Positions 53,568 to 62,820 of a DNA stretch of 64,000 nt are shown here, piece by piece. Source of the stretch: Bin5 sp009843665 (GTDB taxonomy: Bacteria > Chloroflexota > Anaerolineae > Caldilineales > Caldilineaceae); NCBI GenBank assembly GCA_965220285.1, contig OZ244818.1:4092001-4156000 (forward strand), in the 5' to 3' direction. Position numbers and translations under genes: made by a program. Below the pieces are notes generated by a model. It did not search any database. It was given only the letters and a program-made list of their open reading frames with translations, and was not told where the DNA came from. Within the stretch, counting starts at the first letter, position 1. Every line of letters begins with the position of its first letter.

Positions 53568-54818
53568 TCAGAAAAGCTTGAAATTGTCCGCGTCTACCCG
53601 GCCGGCCTGATGCATCAACACGGCGTTCATCAACTCAATTGCCAATCGCGATTCCAGCGTAACCCCGGCGCGCACGCCAACGCATGGGTCGTGGCGACCC
53701 CTATCCAAGGCAAAGTCGATCTCCTCCAGGTTCTTTCGAACCGAATGCTGTGTCTTGAGAATTGTTGACGTAGGCTTGAATCCGACCCGGCAGACCAACG
53801 GAGAACCTGTCGTCATGCCGCCTATGAGACCGCCGTGGCTGTTGGCCTGGTAACCGCTGCGCCGGATGGGGTCGTTATTTTCACTGCCCTTGCGGGCGAC
53901 CACCTGTACCCCGTCGCCCACTTCACAGGACTGCACGGCATTCAGCCCGCCCAGCGCCCCCATCAGCCGCACTTTGAGACTCTGATAGAGAGGCTCTCCA
54001 ACCAGCGGAGGCGGGTTGACCGCCACGACCTCTACTGCCGCCCCCAGCGAATCGCCCTCGATGCGCGTGCGCTTGATCAGTTCACCCGCCTCCTGCGCAA
54101 ATTCGGCGTCCAGCGAGCGAATTTCGGCTTCATCCAGCTTGTCCTCGACCGCGGCGACCTGTCGTGGTGTGACTGTCTGCGAACCCTGCTGCTGCGCTAC
54201 GCTGGCAAAGTGCTGCGCCAGGCTCAGATCTGTTCGAAGCGGTCCGACCTGTGAAATCGATGACAGTATAACCGTTCCGAACTGTTCATTCAGAAAGATA
54301 CGGGCGATGGCCCCACCGATTACATCTGAGATTGTGGACCGGTAGCTGGAACGGCCGCCGCCGCGGATGTCCACGTAGCCCTTCGACTTGTGATACTTTA
54401 CAAGGTCAGTGTGCCCCGGCCGCACTTCGCCCCTGGGCCCGGCGAACTGATCATAGTGACGCGACCGCTGCGAGGTCGAGAGTACCAGCGCTGCGATCGG
54501 CTCTCCCGTCGAGTAACCAACCTCATAGCTCTCGGTTGCAGATTCCGCCCCGCCGCCAATTGATACTGCAGGCCCGGACAACAAGCTGTCGACCTCGCCT
54601 TCTTCGTACAGCCCTGAGAGCAGAACTACTCTGTCGGCCTCTTGCCGGGGTGTGCCGTGGCGGTTGCTGCCTGGCCGGCGCCGGTCCAAGAACCGCTGAA
54701 CCTCTTCGCGGCGAACGCGAAGACCGGCAGGGCAACCGAAAACAATTGTCGTTACACCCGGACCGTGCGACTCACCGGCCCCGGCAACGGCGAACAGAGG
54801 ACCCCCCAGAATCTCCAT
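53568..54818 (-). CDS. aroC: Chorismate synthase
   Basis: 416 residues; removes phosphate from EPSP to make chorismate, with reduced FMN. Conserved blocks: GESHGPGV, RPGHTD, GGGRSSYRST and the C-terminal VGVRAG with the usual basic residues. The signature is usually GGGRSSARET; here Ala and Glu are replaced by Tyr and Ser. The gene is 11 bases downstream of trpF in a tightly packed order. Confidence 0.94.
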   Translation of the reverse strand: MEILGGPLFAVAGAGESHGPGVTTIVFGCPAGLRVRREEVQRFLDRRRPGSNRHGTPRQEADRVVLLSGLYEEGEVDSLLSGPAVSIGGGAESATESYEVGYSTGEPIAALVLSTSQRSRHYDQFAGPRGEVRPGHTDLVKYHKSKGYVDIRGGGRSSYRSTISDVIGGAIARIFLNEQFGTVILSSISQVGPLRTDLSLAQHFASVAQQQGSQTVTPRQVAAVEDKLDEAEIRSLDAEFAQEAGELIKRTRIEGDSLGAAVEVVAVNPPPLVGEPLYQSLKVRLMGALGGLNAVQSCEVGDGVQVVARKGSENNDPIRRSGYQANSHGGLIGGMTTGSPLVCRVGFKPTSTILKTQHSVRKNLEEIDFALDRGRHDPCVGVRAGVTLESRLAIELMNAVLMHQAGRVDADNFKLF

Positions 54819-54829
54819 GCTTCAATCTC

Positions 54830-55546
54830 TCATTCGGCGTTCAAATCCCAAGCCTGCTGCCCCTGACCTTTGGCTGATAATATAAACTCGCGCACTTTGT
54901 CCGGGTCTTTACGTCCGGGTTCGAACTCCACACCGCTGCTAACATCAACCGCCCAAGGCCGGACAGCCTCGACGGCCTCGGCGACATTTCTCGGGGTGAG
55001 GCCACCTGCCAGGACCAGTCGAGGGTAGTTAAGCCTTAGGCCTGCGGCAGCGTTCCAGTCAGCCCTCTTTCCTGTACCGCCATAATCCTTGGGGTCGAAG
55101 GCGTCGACCAGGAGTTGGGGGCCGTTACTTGGACCCAGCCCTGCGTACCATTCGGCCTCAATCTCGGCTTCGGCGGCGCTAGTTGGACGCAGCGCCTTGA
55201 AGCCGCGTCCCCTGAGGGCCTCGAGCATGGCAGGGGTCTCCTCTCCATGCAACTGGGCAAAGTCCAGATTGGCGCGACAGATCGTCTCCTCCACCGCTTC
55301 CAATGTTTCATTCACGAATACACCAATGTAGCGAGGAGCTTGACCGAATTCGGCGCCGCTAACCGGGGCCGTGTTCGAATCAGATAGGTGCTCCGTCAAC
55401 CGTGAAGTTATCTCTCTCGCCGCCTCTGGCGCGATGTAGCGAGGAGACTTCTCGAAAAAGATGAATCCCAGATAGTCCGCGCCGGCGCTGGCAGCACACA
55501 GTCCGTCTTCAAAGCTGGTGATGCCGCATATCTTTACGTGCGTCAT
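54830..55546 (-). CDS. trpF: Phosphoribosylanthranilate isomerase
   Basis: 238 residues; the third step from anthranilate to Trp. The N-terminal KICGITSFEDGLCAASAGAD with the catalytic Cys and the GFIFFEKSPRY segment are typical, and the phosphate site appears in LAGGLTPRNV. A short insertion around residue 55 (SDSNTAPVSGAEFG) is not in most homologues. It lies after DUF554 and before aroC. Confidence 0.94.
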   Translation of the reverse strand: MTHVKICGITSFEDGLCAASAGADYLGFIFFEKSPRYIAPEAAREITSRLTEHLSDSNTAPVSGAEFGQAPRYIGVFVNETLEAVEETICRANLDFAQLHGEETPAMLEALRGRGFKALRPTSAAEAEIEAEWYAGLGPSNGPQLLVDAFDPKDYGGTGKRADWNAAAGLRLNYPRLVLAGGLTPRNVAEAVEAVRPWAVDVSSGVEFEPGRKDPDKVREFILSAKGQGQQAWDLNAE

Positions 55547-55601
55547 TGTTCCAATTGCTCAACTCGGCAGATTTGCAGCCGTAGAGTCTTCGTATTTCCT
55601 G

Positions 55602-56333
55602 TCAGAATCCAATCCCCGTAATGCTTAGGAGCCAGACCAGTAAAGGTGCAATTGCGATACTGGGCAAGAGATTGGCGATACTGATCTTCTTCAAATCCAG
55701 TAGAGTCAGCCCGATTCCCAGAATAAGAACCCCCCCTGTGGCCGTCAGTTCGACGACCCACGGCGTTTCCCGGCTGACCTCTCCGAGTCCGCTGCCAACT
55801 CCCATCGCCAGTGTCGACAGCCCTCCCTGCACAAGCGCGACTGTACCAACACTGAGCAATACACCGGGCCCCAGGCTGGCGGCAAATGGTATGGCGGCAA
55901 AGCCGTCCAGAGCGCTCTTTATCGCCAGTAGCTCGTAATCCCCCAGCAGTCCGTCCTGTATGCTGCCAAGAATGGTCATCGGCCCAACACAGAAGATCAG
56001 GCTGGACGTGACAAAAGCTCGGGTAATGCTCCAGCCGGCCACCTTGCCTTGGCCCAGAGGTCCGCCCCAGCGCGCTTCCGCCCGCTTGCCCAGCCAGTTC
56101 AGACCGTCGTCAATGCGGAGCAGTTCGCCCAGGACACCTCCTGCCAGGACGCTGAAAAGAGGAATGAGGACGTTGCCCGTACCGCTGGCCATGATGACGC
56201 CGATGGCCAGTACCATCAGCCCCAAGCCATGTAGGACCGTCTCCTGAACCCTAGCCGGCAGCCGGTTTCCCAGGACCGTTCCAATTGAGCCGCCAATCAG
56301 GACGGCGATCATATTTAGAACTGTGCCGGTCAT
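55602..56333 (-). CDS. DUF554 membrane protein
   Basis: 243 residues, six or seven hydrophobic segments, with the DUF554 hallmark sequence GGSIGTVLGNRLP near the start and MTILGSIQDGLLGD in the middle. Function of the family is unknown; a transporter is conceivable. It sits inside the trp operon between trpC and trpF, with short gaps on both sides (48 and 55 bases), so it is co-transcribed under the Trp T-box. Confidence 0.9.
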   Translation of the reverse strand: MTGTVLNMIAVLIGGSIGTVLGNRLPARVQETVLHGLGLMVLAIGVIMASGTGNVLIPLFSVLAGGVLGELLRIDDGLNWLGKRAEARWGGPLGQGKVAGWSITRAFVTSSLIFCVGPMTILGSIQDGLLGDYELLAIKSALDGFAAIPFAASLGPGVLLSVGTVALVQGGLSTLAMGVGSGLGEVSRETPWVVELTATGGVLILGIGLTLLDLKKISIANLLPSIAIAPLLVWLLSITGIGF

Positions 56334-56381
56334 GTTGGAAGCGATCCGGGCATAGGAACCCTGTTTTCAGAGCTGTCCAAT

Positions 56382-57230
56382 TCACTGAATGCCTGCGAGC
56401 ACGAATTCGCGCACGAGAGGGCCTCGCTCCGCCTGGGGCAACTTGCAGAAGCTTTCGCCCACGAGTATGGCATCGCAACCCATCTCAGCCATACGCCCCA
56501 CATCGATCGCATTGCGGATTCCACTCTCGCCGATCAGAATGATGTCGGCAGGGATCAGTTTGCGTAACCGGGCGGTGGTTTCGATATCTACCTCGAACGT
56601 CTTCAGGTTACGATTGTTTACTCCGATAACTTGGGCCTCAGCCGCCAGCGCGCGCGCTACCTCCTCCTCATCATGGACTTCCACCAACGCGTCCATCCCC
56701 AACTGATTCGTCAAGCCTATCAGTTCCTGTAATTCGGTGTCGCCCAACACGCCTACGATTAGAAGAAGTGCGTCCGCCCCAGCCGCGCGCGCCTCGTACA
56801 CCTGATAGGGATGAAAGATAAACTCTTTGCGCAGCAATGGCGTATCCAGGTTGCTGGCGCGCAGGTGCTCGACAATTTCGGCCAGATACGAGAGTCTCCC
56901 TTGGAAAAAACGTGCGTCGGTCAGGCAGGATATCGCGGCCGCGCCACTGGCGGCGTACGTCTCAGCAATGGCAGTAGGTGACCAGTCCTGGGCGATCAAC
57001 CCCTTGGAGGGGCTCGCACGCTTCACTTCGGCGATGAGACTTGCCCCACGCTCGGCCGTAAGTGCGGCTGCGAAATCCAGAGGCGGCTCGGCTAACGACA
57101 CAAGGGCCTTGAGTTCGGCCAGAGGTACATCCTCCATCTGACGTGCCACCTCCTGGCGCTTCCAGGCCATGATCCTGTCAAGGACCTGGCCCTTGTGTTT
57201 GCTGATTTCCAATTGTGAAAACCTGGCCAT
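56382..57230 (-). CDS. trpC: Indole-3-glycerol phosphate synthase
   Basis: 282 residues; closes the indole ring. The catalytic Lys residues are in IAEVKRASPSKG and LLRKEFIFHPYQV, with the Glu in DALVEVHDEEE; ILIGESGI and AILVGESF form the phosphate site. It begins 4 bases after trpD ends. The ribosome-binding site is poor, so coupling to trpD translation is likely. Confidence 0.95.
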   Translation of the reverse strand: MARFSQLEISKHKGQVLDRIMAWKRQEVARQMEDVPLAELKALVSLAEPPLDFAAALTAERGASLIAEVKRASPSKGLIAQDWSPTAIAETYAASGAAAISCLTDARFFQGRLSYLAEIVEHLRASNLDTPLLRKEFIFHPYQVYEARAAGADALLLIVGVLGDTELQELIGLTNQLGMDALVEVHDEEEVARALAAEAQVIGVNNRNLKTFEVDIETTARLRKLIPADIILIGESGIRNAIDVGRMAEMGCDAILVGESFCKLPQAERGPLVREFVLAGIQ

Positions 57231-57234
57231 TTTG

Positions 57235-58284
57235 CTATTGGTTTCCGCTGAAGCCCTGCGTCTTTTCGATAAACTTGGTTAGCGAGTCCTGCGCTGCGCC
57301 GCTGTCGATCGATTCTCCCGCAGCAGTCAGCCCTGCCTCCCAGTCACCGTTCTCGGTTGCCAAGGCCGCCGCCGCGTTCAATAGTACCACATCCCGCTTG
57401 GGGCCGTGCAGTTCACCATTGAGGATTCCCTGGGTGATAGCGGCGTTTGTGCCTGCGTCGCCCCCAACCAAGTCGTCGAGCGACGCGGGCGAAAGACCGA
57501 GATCGGTCGCAGATAGTTCACTTATTCTGACTTCACCTTTGCGCAGATGGCTGATGTGATTTATTCCATTCGTGATCAACTCGTCCACGCCGCGCCCGTC
57601 ATCAGTAGTGCCATGGACTACAATCGCTGCAGTGCTTCCCATCTCCCCCAAGACTTCCGCCATCTGCGCTGTCAAGTCGATGCTGGGTACGCCGATTACC
57701 TGGTGCGTGGCATTGGCCGGGTTTGTCAGCGGACCGAGGATGTTGAAAATAGTGCGCGTCGCCAGCTCCCTGCGCGGGCCAATGGCGTACTTCATTGCGG
57801 GGTGGTACAGCGGTGCGAACAGAAAGCCGATGCCAACGTCCTCGATGCACTCTGCGACCTGTTCAGGACCTAGGTCCAATCGAACGCCCAACTCCTCAAG
57901 CACATCAGCGCTGCCGCACTGACTGCTGGCAGACCTGTTGCCGTGCTTTGCCACCTTTTCGCCGGCCCCCGCGACGACAAATGCAACGGTTGTACTGATG
58001 TTGAACGTGCCGGTCTGATCACCGCCCGTACCGCAGGTGTCAAGGAGGCGTTGTCCGTCTAGAGTAGGTCGAACCGGCACGGCAACGCGCTTCATCGCCC
58101 GCGCGCAGCCTGTAATTTCCGACACGCGCTCTCCCTTCATGCGCAACGCTGAAAGAAACGCGCCTATCTGCGCATCTGTCGCCTGACCGCTCATGATCTG
58201 TGTCATCGCCGCGTCGGCTGCGTCGGCATCCAGATCTTTCCCGGCGAAAATGGATTCCAGTGCATCATGTATGGGTGATGCCAT
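57235..58284 (-). CDS. trpD: Anthranilate phosphoribosyltransferase
   Basis: 349 residues from the ATG at 58284, after AGGAG; an upstream ATG at 58302 lacks a site. It joins anthranilate to phosphoribosyl pyrophosphate. The PRPP site is DTCGTGGDQTGTFNIS, and KHGNRSASSQCGSADVLE is the anthranilate site. It is separated from the kinase-like gene before it by 94 bases. Confidence 0.95.
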   Translation of the reverse strand: MASPIHDALESIFAGKDLDADAADAAMTQIMSGQATDAQIGAFLSALRMKGERVSEITGCARAMKRVAVPVRPTLDGQRLLDTCGTGGDQTGTFNISTTVAFVVAGAGEKVAKHGNRSASSQCGSADVLEELGVRLDLGPEQVAECIEDVGIGFLFAPLYHPAMKYAIGPRRELATRTIFNILGPLTNPANATHQVIGVPSIDLTAQMAEVLGEMGSTAAIVVHGTTDDGRGVDELITNGINHISHLRKGEVRISELSATDLGLSPASLDDLVGGDAGTNAAITQGILNGELHGPKRDVVLLNAAAALATENGDWEAGLTAAGESIDSGAAQDSLTKFIEKTQGFSGNQ

Positions 58285-58378
58285 TAGTTTTTCTCCTATC
58301 ATCTCGAACGGCTACAAAATTACTTCAACAAACATCTACAGACCGTTTGACGGGGGTTGCGGAGGTTTACTTTGCTGG

Positions 58379-59446
58379 CTACCGACTGCTTGTCAAGTAG
58401 CCGATTTCTTCTGCCAGAAAATCGCTGTCTCCATTACCTAATGGGGACAGGCCCCATTGTGTCAACGAGCGGCGCAGAGCAGTCGTTAAGGCGCTGATGA
58501 GAAAGGACTGGTACTGGGAACTCTCTGCATCGGGATCCGAAACAGAGACTGGCGGTACGGCCTTTTGTCGAATGCCTTCCAGCAAATAGGTCACTGCCTG
58601 TGAACTGAACAGCCGCAAGTATATGTCGACTCGATCCGACAAACCGGGATCGGTATTGCCACGGCAATACATGTCCCACCAGTCGTCATGGTTTTCATCC
58701 GTCCAATCGTCTCCCCCGAAAAAGAGGAAACGGCCAATTTCCTGGGCCGGGTCGCCCAATCCGAATAACTCCCAGTCCACCAGAATGGCCTTGCCTTTTT
58801 GAAACAGAGCGTTTTCGACCCTCAAGTCACCGTGGATCGGTGACGGGGGCGTCTCCCCGAGCAGAGGCAGCACCGTGTCCATCAATCGGTGCGCAGCTGC
58901 CCAAAGCGACGAAAGATGCTCGGTCAACAGAGGCGCCGGTGCGGCAGTTGTCCACTCAAGCAGCGGGGCCTCCCCCGACTGCCATATTTGCCAGAACGTG
59001 AGCAGATTGAAAGGGTGCGGGCTGAATCGCTGAACGTCGTCCCTACTGGCACAGTGGACTCGGGCCACTGCATCGGCGTGAGCGAAGCGATGGAAGCGGT
59101 CTGACGGCGCCAGCGACACTCCTTCCGCCCAGCGGTAGACCAAGATCTGACGCGGCAGTCCGTGCGGATAGCGATCATACCAGAGCGGCTCCGGCGCTAG
59201 ACCTGCAGGTGCAAACTGCTCCTGGCCGCTGAACTGCCGCCGGCTGCGCGCCTGGCCGGCGTCCGTAAACATCTTCAAGACAGCATCACTGCCGTCTTCG
59301 CAGTGAGTTCGCCAGAGTAGATTGTCTCTCCCTTGCCAATGATCCGTGATGACCACCTCCTGATTCCGAAAGCGGCTGGAGGCGGCGCCGGTCATATAGG
59401 CGTGAACGGCCTGTGTCCATGCGCTCATACCAATTTCATCGGTCAT
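58379..59446 (-). CDS. APH-family phosphotransferase inside the trp operon
   Basis: 355 residues with the aminoglycoside-phosphotransferase/choline-kinase fold: Lys58 (VLKMF), catalytic HGDLRVEN with His205, Asp207 and Asn212, and metal-binding Asp224 in ILVDWELFGLGD. All key residues are present, so an active kinase of a small molecule is expected. Its ATG overlaps the trpG stop (ATGA). The substrate is unknown and no member of the Trp pathway needs such a step. An aminoglycoside role is not implied. Confidence 0.85.
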   Translation of the reverse strand: MTDEIGMSAWTQAVHAYMTGAASSRFRNQEVVITDHWQGRDNLLWRTHCEDGSDAVLKMFTDAGQARSRRQFSGQEQFAPAGLAPEPLWYDRYPHGLPRQILVYRWAEGVSLAPSDRFHRFAHADAVARVHCASRDDVQRFSPHPFNLLTFWQIWQSGEAPLLEWTTAAPAPLLTEHLSSLWAAAHRLMDTVLPLLGETPPSPIHGDLRVENALFQKGKAILVDWELFGLGDPAQEIGRFLFFGGDDWTDENHDDWWDMYCRGNTDPGLSDRVDIYLRLFSSQAVTYLLEGIRQKAVPPVSVSDPDAESSQYQSFLISALTTALRRSLTQWGLSPLGNGDSDFLAEEIGYLTSSR

Positions 59447-60039
59447 ACACTCAGGAAGTTTCGCAACAGATCGTGCCCGTATTCCGTCAGAATGCTCTCC
59501 GGGTGAAACTGCACGCCAAAGATTGGCTTTGACCGGTGCTGTACGCCCATCAGTTCGCCCTCGACTGTGTGGGCTGTAGCTTTCAGTTCTGAAGGCAGCG
59601 GTTCCTCCACAATCAGACTATGATATCGGGTGGCGGTAAATGGGCTGGGAATCCCTTGAAAGAGAGTCGTCCCCTTGTGATGAATCGGACTGACTTTACC
59701 GTGCATCAGCCGCGGGGCCCGCTCAACATTGCCGCCATGAACGTGACCAATGCACTGTTGGCCGAGACAGACGCCAAGAATGGGCGTCCGGTCGCCCATA
59801 TGACGGATTACATCGTTGCTGACGCCGCTGTCCTGCTGCGGTGTGCCCGGGCCGGGGCTGATTATGATGTGGTTCGGCCGTTTCTCGATCAATTCCTCGA
59901 TTTCAATGGCATCGTTGCGCCATACCTGAATCCGATTGGCCTCCTCCCCACCGGAAAGAGGGGTCTCATTGACGATTTCGCCCAGAAACTGAACCAGATT
60001 GTACGTGAAGCTATCGTAATTGTCGATGACGGCGATCAT
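59443..60039 (-). CDS. trpG: Anthranilate synthase component II (glutamine amidotransferase)
   Basis: 198 residues from the ATG at 60039 after AAAGGAG; the frame continues to 60102 without support. It supplies ammonia from glutamine to TrpE. The class I triad is Cys91 (GVCLGQQ), His179 and Glu181 (FHPES). The oxyanion region SPGPGTP is at 61-67. It lies between trpS and the phosphotransferase gene, which overlaps it by 4 bases. It could also serve a PabB if one exists elsewhere. Confidence 0.94.
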   Translation of the reverse strand: MIAVIDNYDSFTYNLVQFLGEIVNETPLSGGEEANRIQVWRNDAIEIEELIEKRPNHIIISPGPGTPQQDSGVSNDVIRHMGDRTPILGVCLGQQCIGHVHGGNVERAPRLMHGKVSPIHHKGTTLFQGIPSPFTATRYHSLIVEEPLPSELKATAHTVEGELMGVQHRSKPIFGVQFHPESILTEYGHDLLRNFLSV

Positions 60040-60067
60040 TGCCCCGCTCCTTTCACCTGTTTCGCAG

Positions 60068-61123
60068 CTAAGCCTTCGCGAGCCTCTTTTGGCGGCGCTC
60101 ATTCGAGCGGCGGATCCGATTCCACACTCCTGTCAACCCCATCGCCTTCTTCATTTCCATGAGCGTCTGCCGGGCCTCTGCCTGGGCCCGCCGCGTGCCT
60201 TCGTAGATCAGCTGGTCGGTGAAGCCGGTCTGATCAGCGTAGTAAGCTCGCCGTTCACGGATCGGTTCGAGGAAGTTTTCCAGGGCGTTGTACAGCTTCG
60301 TCTTCACCTCCACGTCACCAACGGCGCCCTCTCGGTACCGGCTTTTCAAATCTTCCACCTCCTCCTTGTTGGGATTGAAGGTGTCATGATAGCTGAAGAC
60401 CGGGTTGCCTTCGACAGTGCCGGGAATATCGGCGCGAATGCGATTGGGGTCTGTATACATGCTCATAACACCCTTCCTGACCGTGGCCGAGTCGTCGCTG
60501 AGCAGGATTGCATTGCCCAGGCTCTTGCTCATCTTGGCCTGTCCGTCGGTGCCTACGAGCGTGCCGCCAACGATGTATGCGTCCGGCAAAGGAAAGACTT
60601 CGGAATAGGCGTTGTTGAAACGTCGTGCAATCTGTCGGCTGATTTCAATATGGGACTCGTTGTCTTTGCCTACCGGCACCATGTGCGCTCGCGGCATCAG
60701 AATGTCGGCCGCCTGCAGCACAGGGTACCCGAGCAGGTTGTAAGGCATCTGCTCCATTTCGGCCGCCGCGGCCATATCTTTAATTGTGGGCAGTTGTTGC
60801 AAGCGCTCGACCGTTACCATGCCGCTGAGAATCAGGTGCATCTCGTAGATCTCATGAACGGCCGACTGCAGGTAGAACGATGTCTTGTCCGGGTCTATAC
60901 CAATCGCGAGGTGATCGAGAACGATCTCGCGGGCGTTTTCGCCGATCTGCGCGATATCCTCTTTGGATGGCTTCGTAGTCAGCATGTGGAGGTCGGCTAT
61001 GATGAAGAAGCATTCGTACTCCTCCTGGAAAGCTAGCCGGTGCTGTAAGCTGCCTACATAGTGGCCAACGTGCAGTTTGCCAGTTGGACGGTCGCCGGTG
61101 AGTATCCGCTTCTTCTGTGTCAT
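60068..61123 (-). CDS. trpS: Tryptophanyl-tRNA synthetase
   Basis: 351 residues from the ATG at 61123 after GGGAGGGG. Class I synthetase: the HIGH-type motif is in TGKLHVGHY and the KMSKS loop is AKMSKSLGN. It charges tRNA-Trp, the very molecule read by the T-box upstream of trpE, so synthetase, pathway and sensor are in one transcript. It sits between trpE and trpG, an unusual place. Confidence 0.95.
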   Translation of the reverse strand: MTQKKRILTGDRPTGKLHVGHYVGSLQHRLAFQEEYECFFIIADLHMLTTKPSKEDIAQIGENAREIVLDHLAIGIDPDKTSFYLQSAVHEIYEMHLILSGMVTVERLQQLPTIKDMAAAAEMEQMPYNLLGYPVLQAADILMPRAHMVPVGKDNESHIEISRQIARRFNNAYSEVFPLPDAYIVGGTLVGTDGQAKMSKSLGNAILLSDDSATVRKGVMSMYTDPNRIRADIPGTVEGNPVFSYHDTFNPNKEEVEDLKSRYREGAVGDVEVKTKLYNALENFLEPIRERRAYYADQTGFTDQLIYEGTRRAQAEARQTLMEMKKAMGLTGVWNRIRRSNERRQKRLAKA

Positions 61124-61177
61124 TTTCCCCTCCCGGTATTTCATGAAAGTCTGGAGACAATTGGCTTCCGCGTTGTC

Positions 61178-62719
61178 TCAGTTATCTAAACCCTCTTCGG
61201 CTCGCTGAACCGCAGCCGATAGCGCTTTGGCCTTGTTTAGCGTCTCTTCCCACTCATAGGTGGGATCGCTGTCTGCAACAACACCGCCGCCCGCCTGCAG
61301 GTAGCAGGTCTTGCCCTGCATCACGATTGTGCGGATGGCGATGCAGGTGTCCATTGTGCCGTCGTAGTCGATGTAGCCGACCGCGCCCGCATACAGCCCG
61401 CGCCGCCGTCCTTCCAACTCTTCAATGATTTCCATCGCCCGCACCTTTGGTGCCCCGCTGACTGTGCCTGCCGGAAACGTTGCCTTTAGCAGGCTAATTG
61501 CATCGTGTCCGGGCGCCAGCTCCCCCTGGACATCGCTGACGATGTGCATGACATGGCTGTAGCGTTCGATCACCATCATTTCCGGTACTCTGACTGTGCC
61601 ATACTTGCACACACGTCCCAGATCGTTGCGTCCCAAATCGACCAGCATTACGTGCTCGGCCCGCTCCTTGGGATCGTTCAGCAGCCCCTCTGCCAGAGCG
61701 TCGTCTTCGGCAGCGCTTTCGCCTCGCCAGCGCGTTCCCGCAATTGGGTGCAGGAAGGCGCGGCCGTCTTCGAGCCTGACGTGCATTTCCGGGCTGGACC
61801 CGATGATCCACAACGGTTCTTCGGTTCCGGAACTCTCTTCCAAGCCGGCTACGCCGTTGAATTCCAGGAAGTACATATAGGGCGACGGGTTCAACATGCG
61901 CAGGGCGCGGTAAATCGCAAACGGCTCCGCGTCCGTCGAGCGGCTGAGGCGCTGGCTGGGTACGACCTGAAAAATGTCGCCGGCAGCGATATACTCCTTT
62001 GCCTGGCGCACAATCTCTTCGTACTCCTCTTTGGCAAAATTGCTGCGCCACTCGGCCTCACCCTCAACAGGGGAATTCACCGGCGGAGTAAGAGGTTGGC
62101 GCACGTCGCTGACAATCGCATCGATGCGAGAAACTGCATCGGCGTAGGCCGCTTCAATCTGCTCGTCGGTTGTCAGGTCCTGACCTGGCGTCTGCATGTT
62201 GGCGATGACGAGCAATTTGTGTTGCACATGGTCGAAGACCACGAGGTTGTCGCTGAAAAGCAACAACATGTCCGGTATGGCCAGCTTTCTCTTGGCTGTA
62301 GTAGGCAGACGCTCGACGAAGCGCACGGTGTCGTATCCAAAGTAGCCGACCGCCCCTCCAGAAAAGCGAGGCAGCCCTGGGACCTCCACCGGGCAGCGTT
62401 CTGCCAAGAGGCTGCGCACAGCCTCGAACGGGTCGCCATTCCGGCGTTCCAGCTCGGCGCCGTCGGTCCCGCCGATGACCAGCCTGTCCCCTTGTGCGCA
62501 CAGTGTTAGCGGCGGACGCACACCCAGGAAGCTGTACCGGCCAACCTGCTCCCCTTTCACCACCGATTCCAGCAGAAAAGAAGGGCCGCCGTTGCGCAAT
62601 TTCAGGTAGACAGAGACCGGTGTCTCCAGGTCGGCAGGCAGTTCTCGGAACACCGGGATCGTATTGCCGCAGGCCGCGAACTCCCTTACCTCTTCCAGTG
62701 AAGGGCTATAGGTTGCCAT
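61178..62719 (-). CDS. trpE: Anthranilate synthase component I
   Basis: 513 residues; makes anthranilate from chorismate with ammonia from TrpG. The N-terminal Trp-binding element LLES (49-52) suggests feedback inhibition. The C-terminal catalytic half has FQVVPSQRLSR, HPIAGTRWRG and ATFPAGTVSGAPK. GAGGAGAGG precedes the ATG. First gene after the T-box leader. Confidence 0.96.
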   Translation of the reverse strand: MATYSPSLEEVREFAACGNTIPVFRELPADLETPVSVYLKLRNGGPSFLLESVVKGEQVGRYSFLGVRPPLTLCAQGDRLVIGGTDGAELERRNGDPFEAVRSLLAERCPVEVPGLPRFSGGAVGYFGYDTVRFVERLPTTAKRKLAIPDMLLLFSDNLVVFDHVQHKLLVIANMQTPGQDLTTDEQIEAAYADAVSRIDAIVSDVRQPLTPPVNSPVEGEAEWRSNFAKEEYEEIVRQAKEYIAAGDIFQVVPSQRLSRSTDAEPFAIYRALRMLNPSPYMYFLEFNGVAGLEESSGTEEPLWIIGSSPEMHVRLEDGRAFLHPIAGTRWRGESAAEDDALAEGLLNDPKERAEHVMLVDLGRNDLGRVCKYGTVRVPEMMVIERYSHVMHIVSDVQGELAPGHDAISLLKATFPAGTVSGAPKVRAMEIIEELEGRRRGLYAGAVGYIDYDGTMDTCIAIRTIVMQGKTCYLQAGGGVVADSDPTYEWEETLNKAKALSAAVQRAEEGLDN

Positions 62720-62766
62720 GTACCCTCTCCTCTTCCTTCGAATCCTGACCTAGTTTCTATCCCAAC

Positions 62767-62820
62767 AAAAAACCCCGTCTCCCATAGCAGTCATAAGCTA
62801 CTGCTTGAAGGGACGAGGTC
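62767..62820 (-). terminator. Terminator of the T-box leader
   Basis: Read on the minus strand, CCTCGTCCC and GGGAGACGGGG form the outer stem with a small bulge, AGCAGT/ACTGCT the inner stem, and six U follow (62772-62767). The CGTCCCTT segment on its 5' side can instead pair with the AGGG of the T-box sequence to form the antiterminator. Confidence 0.88.

Noticed and set aside
60020..61036. Long plus-strand frame opposite trpS
   Set aside because: It is the antisense shadow of trpS; the minus-strand frame has all synthetase motifs.
61505..62509. Long plus-strand frame opposite trpE
   Set aside because: Antisense shadow of trpE, no motif of its own.
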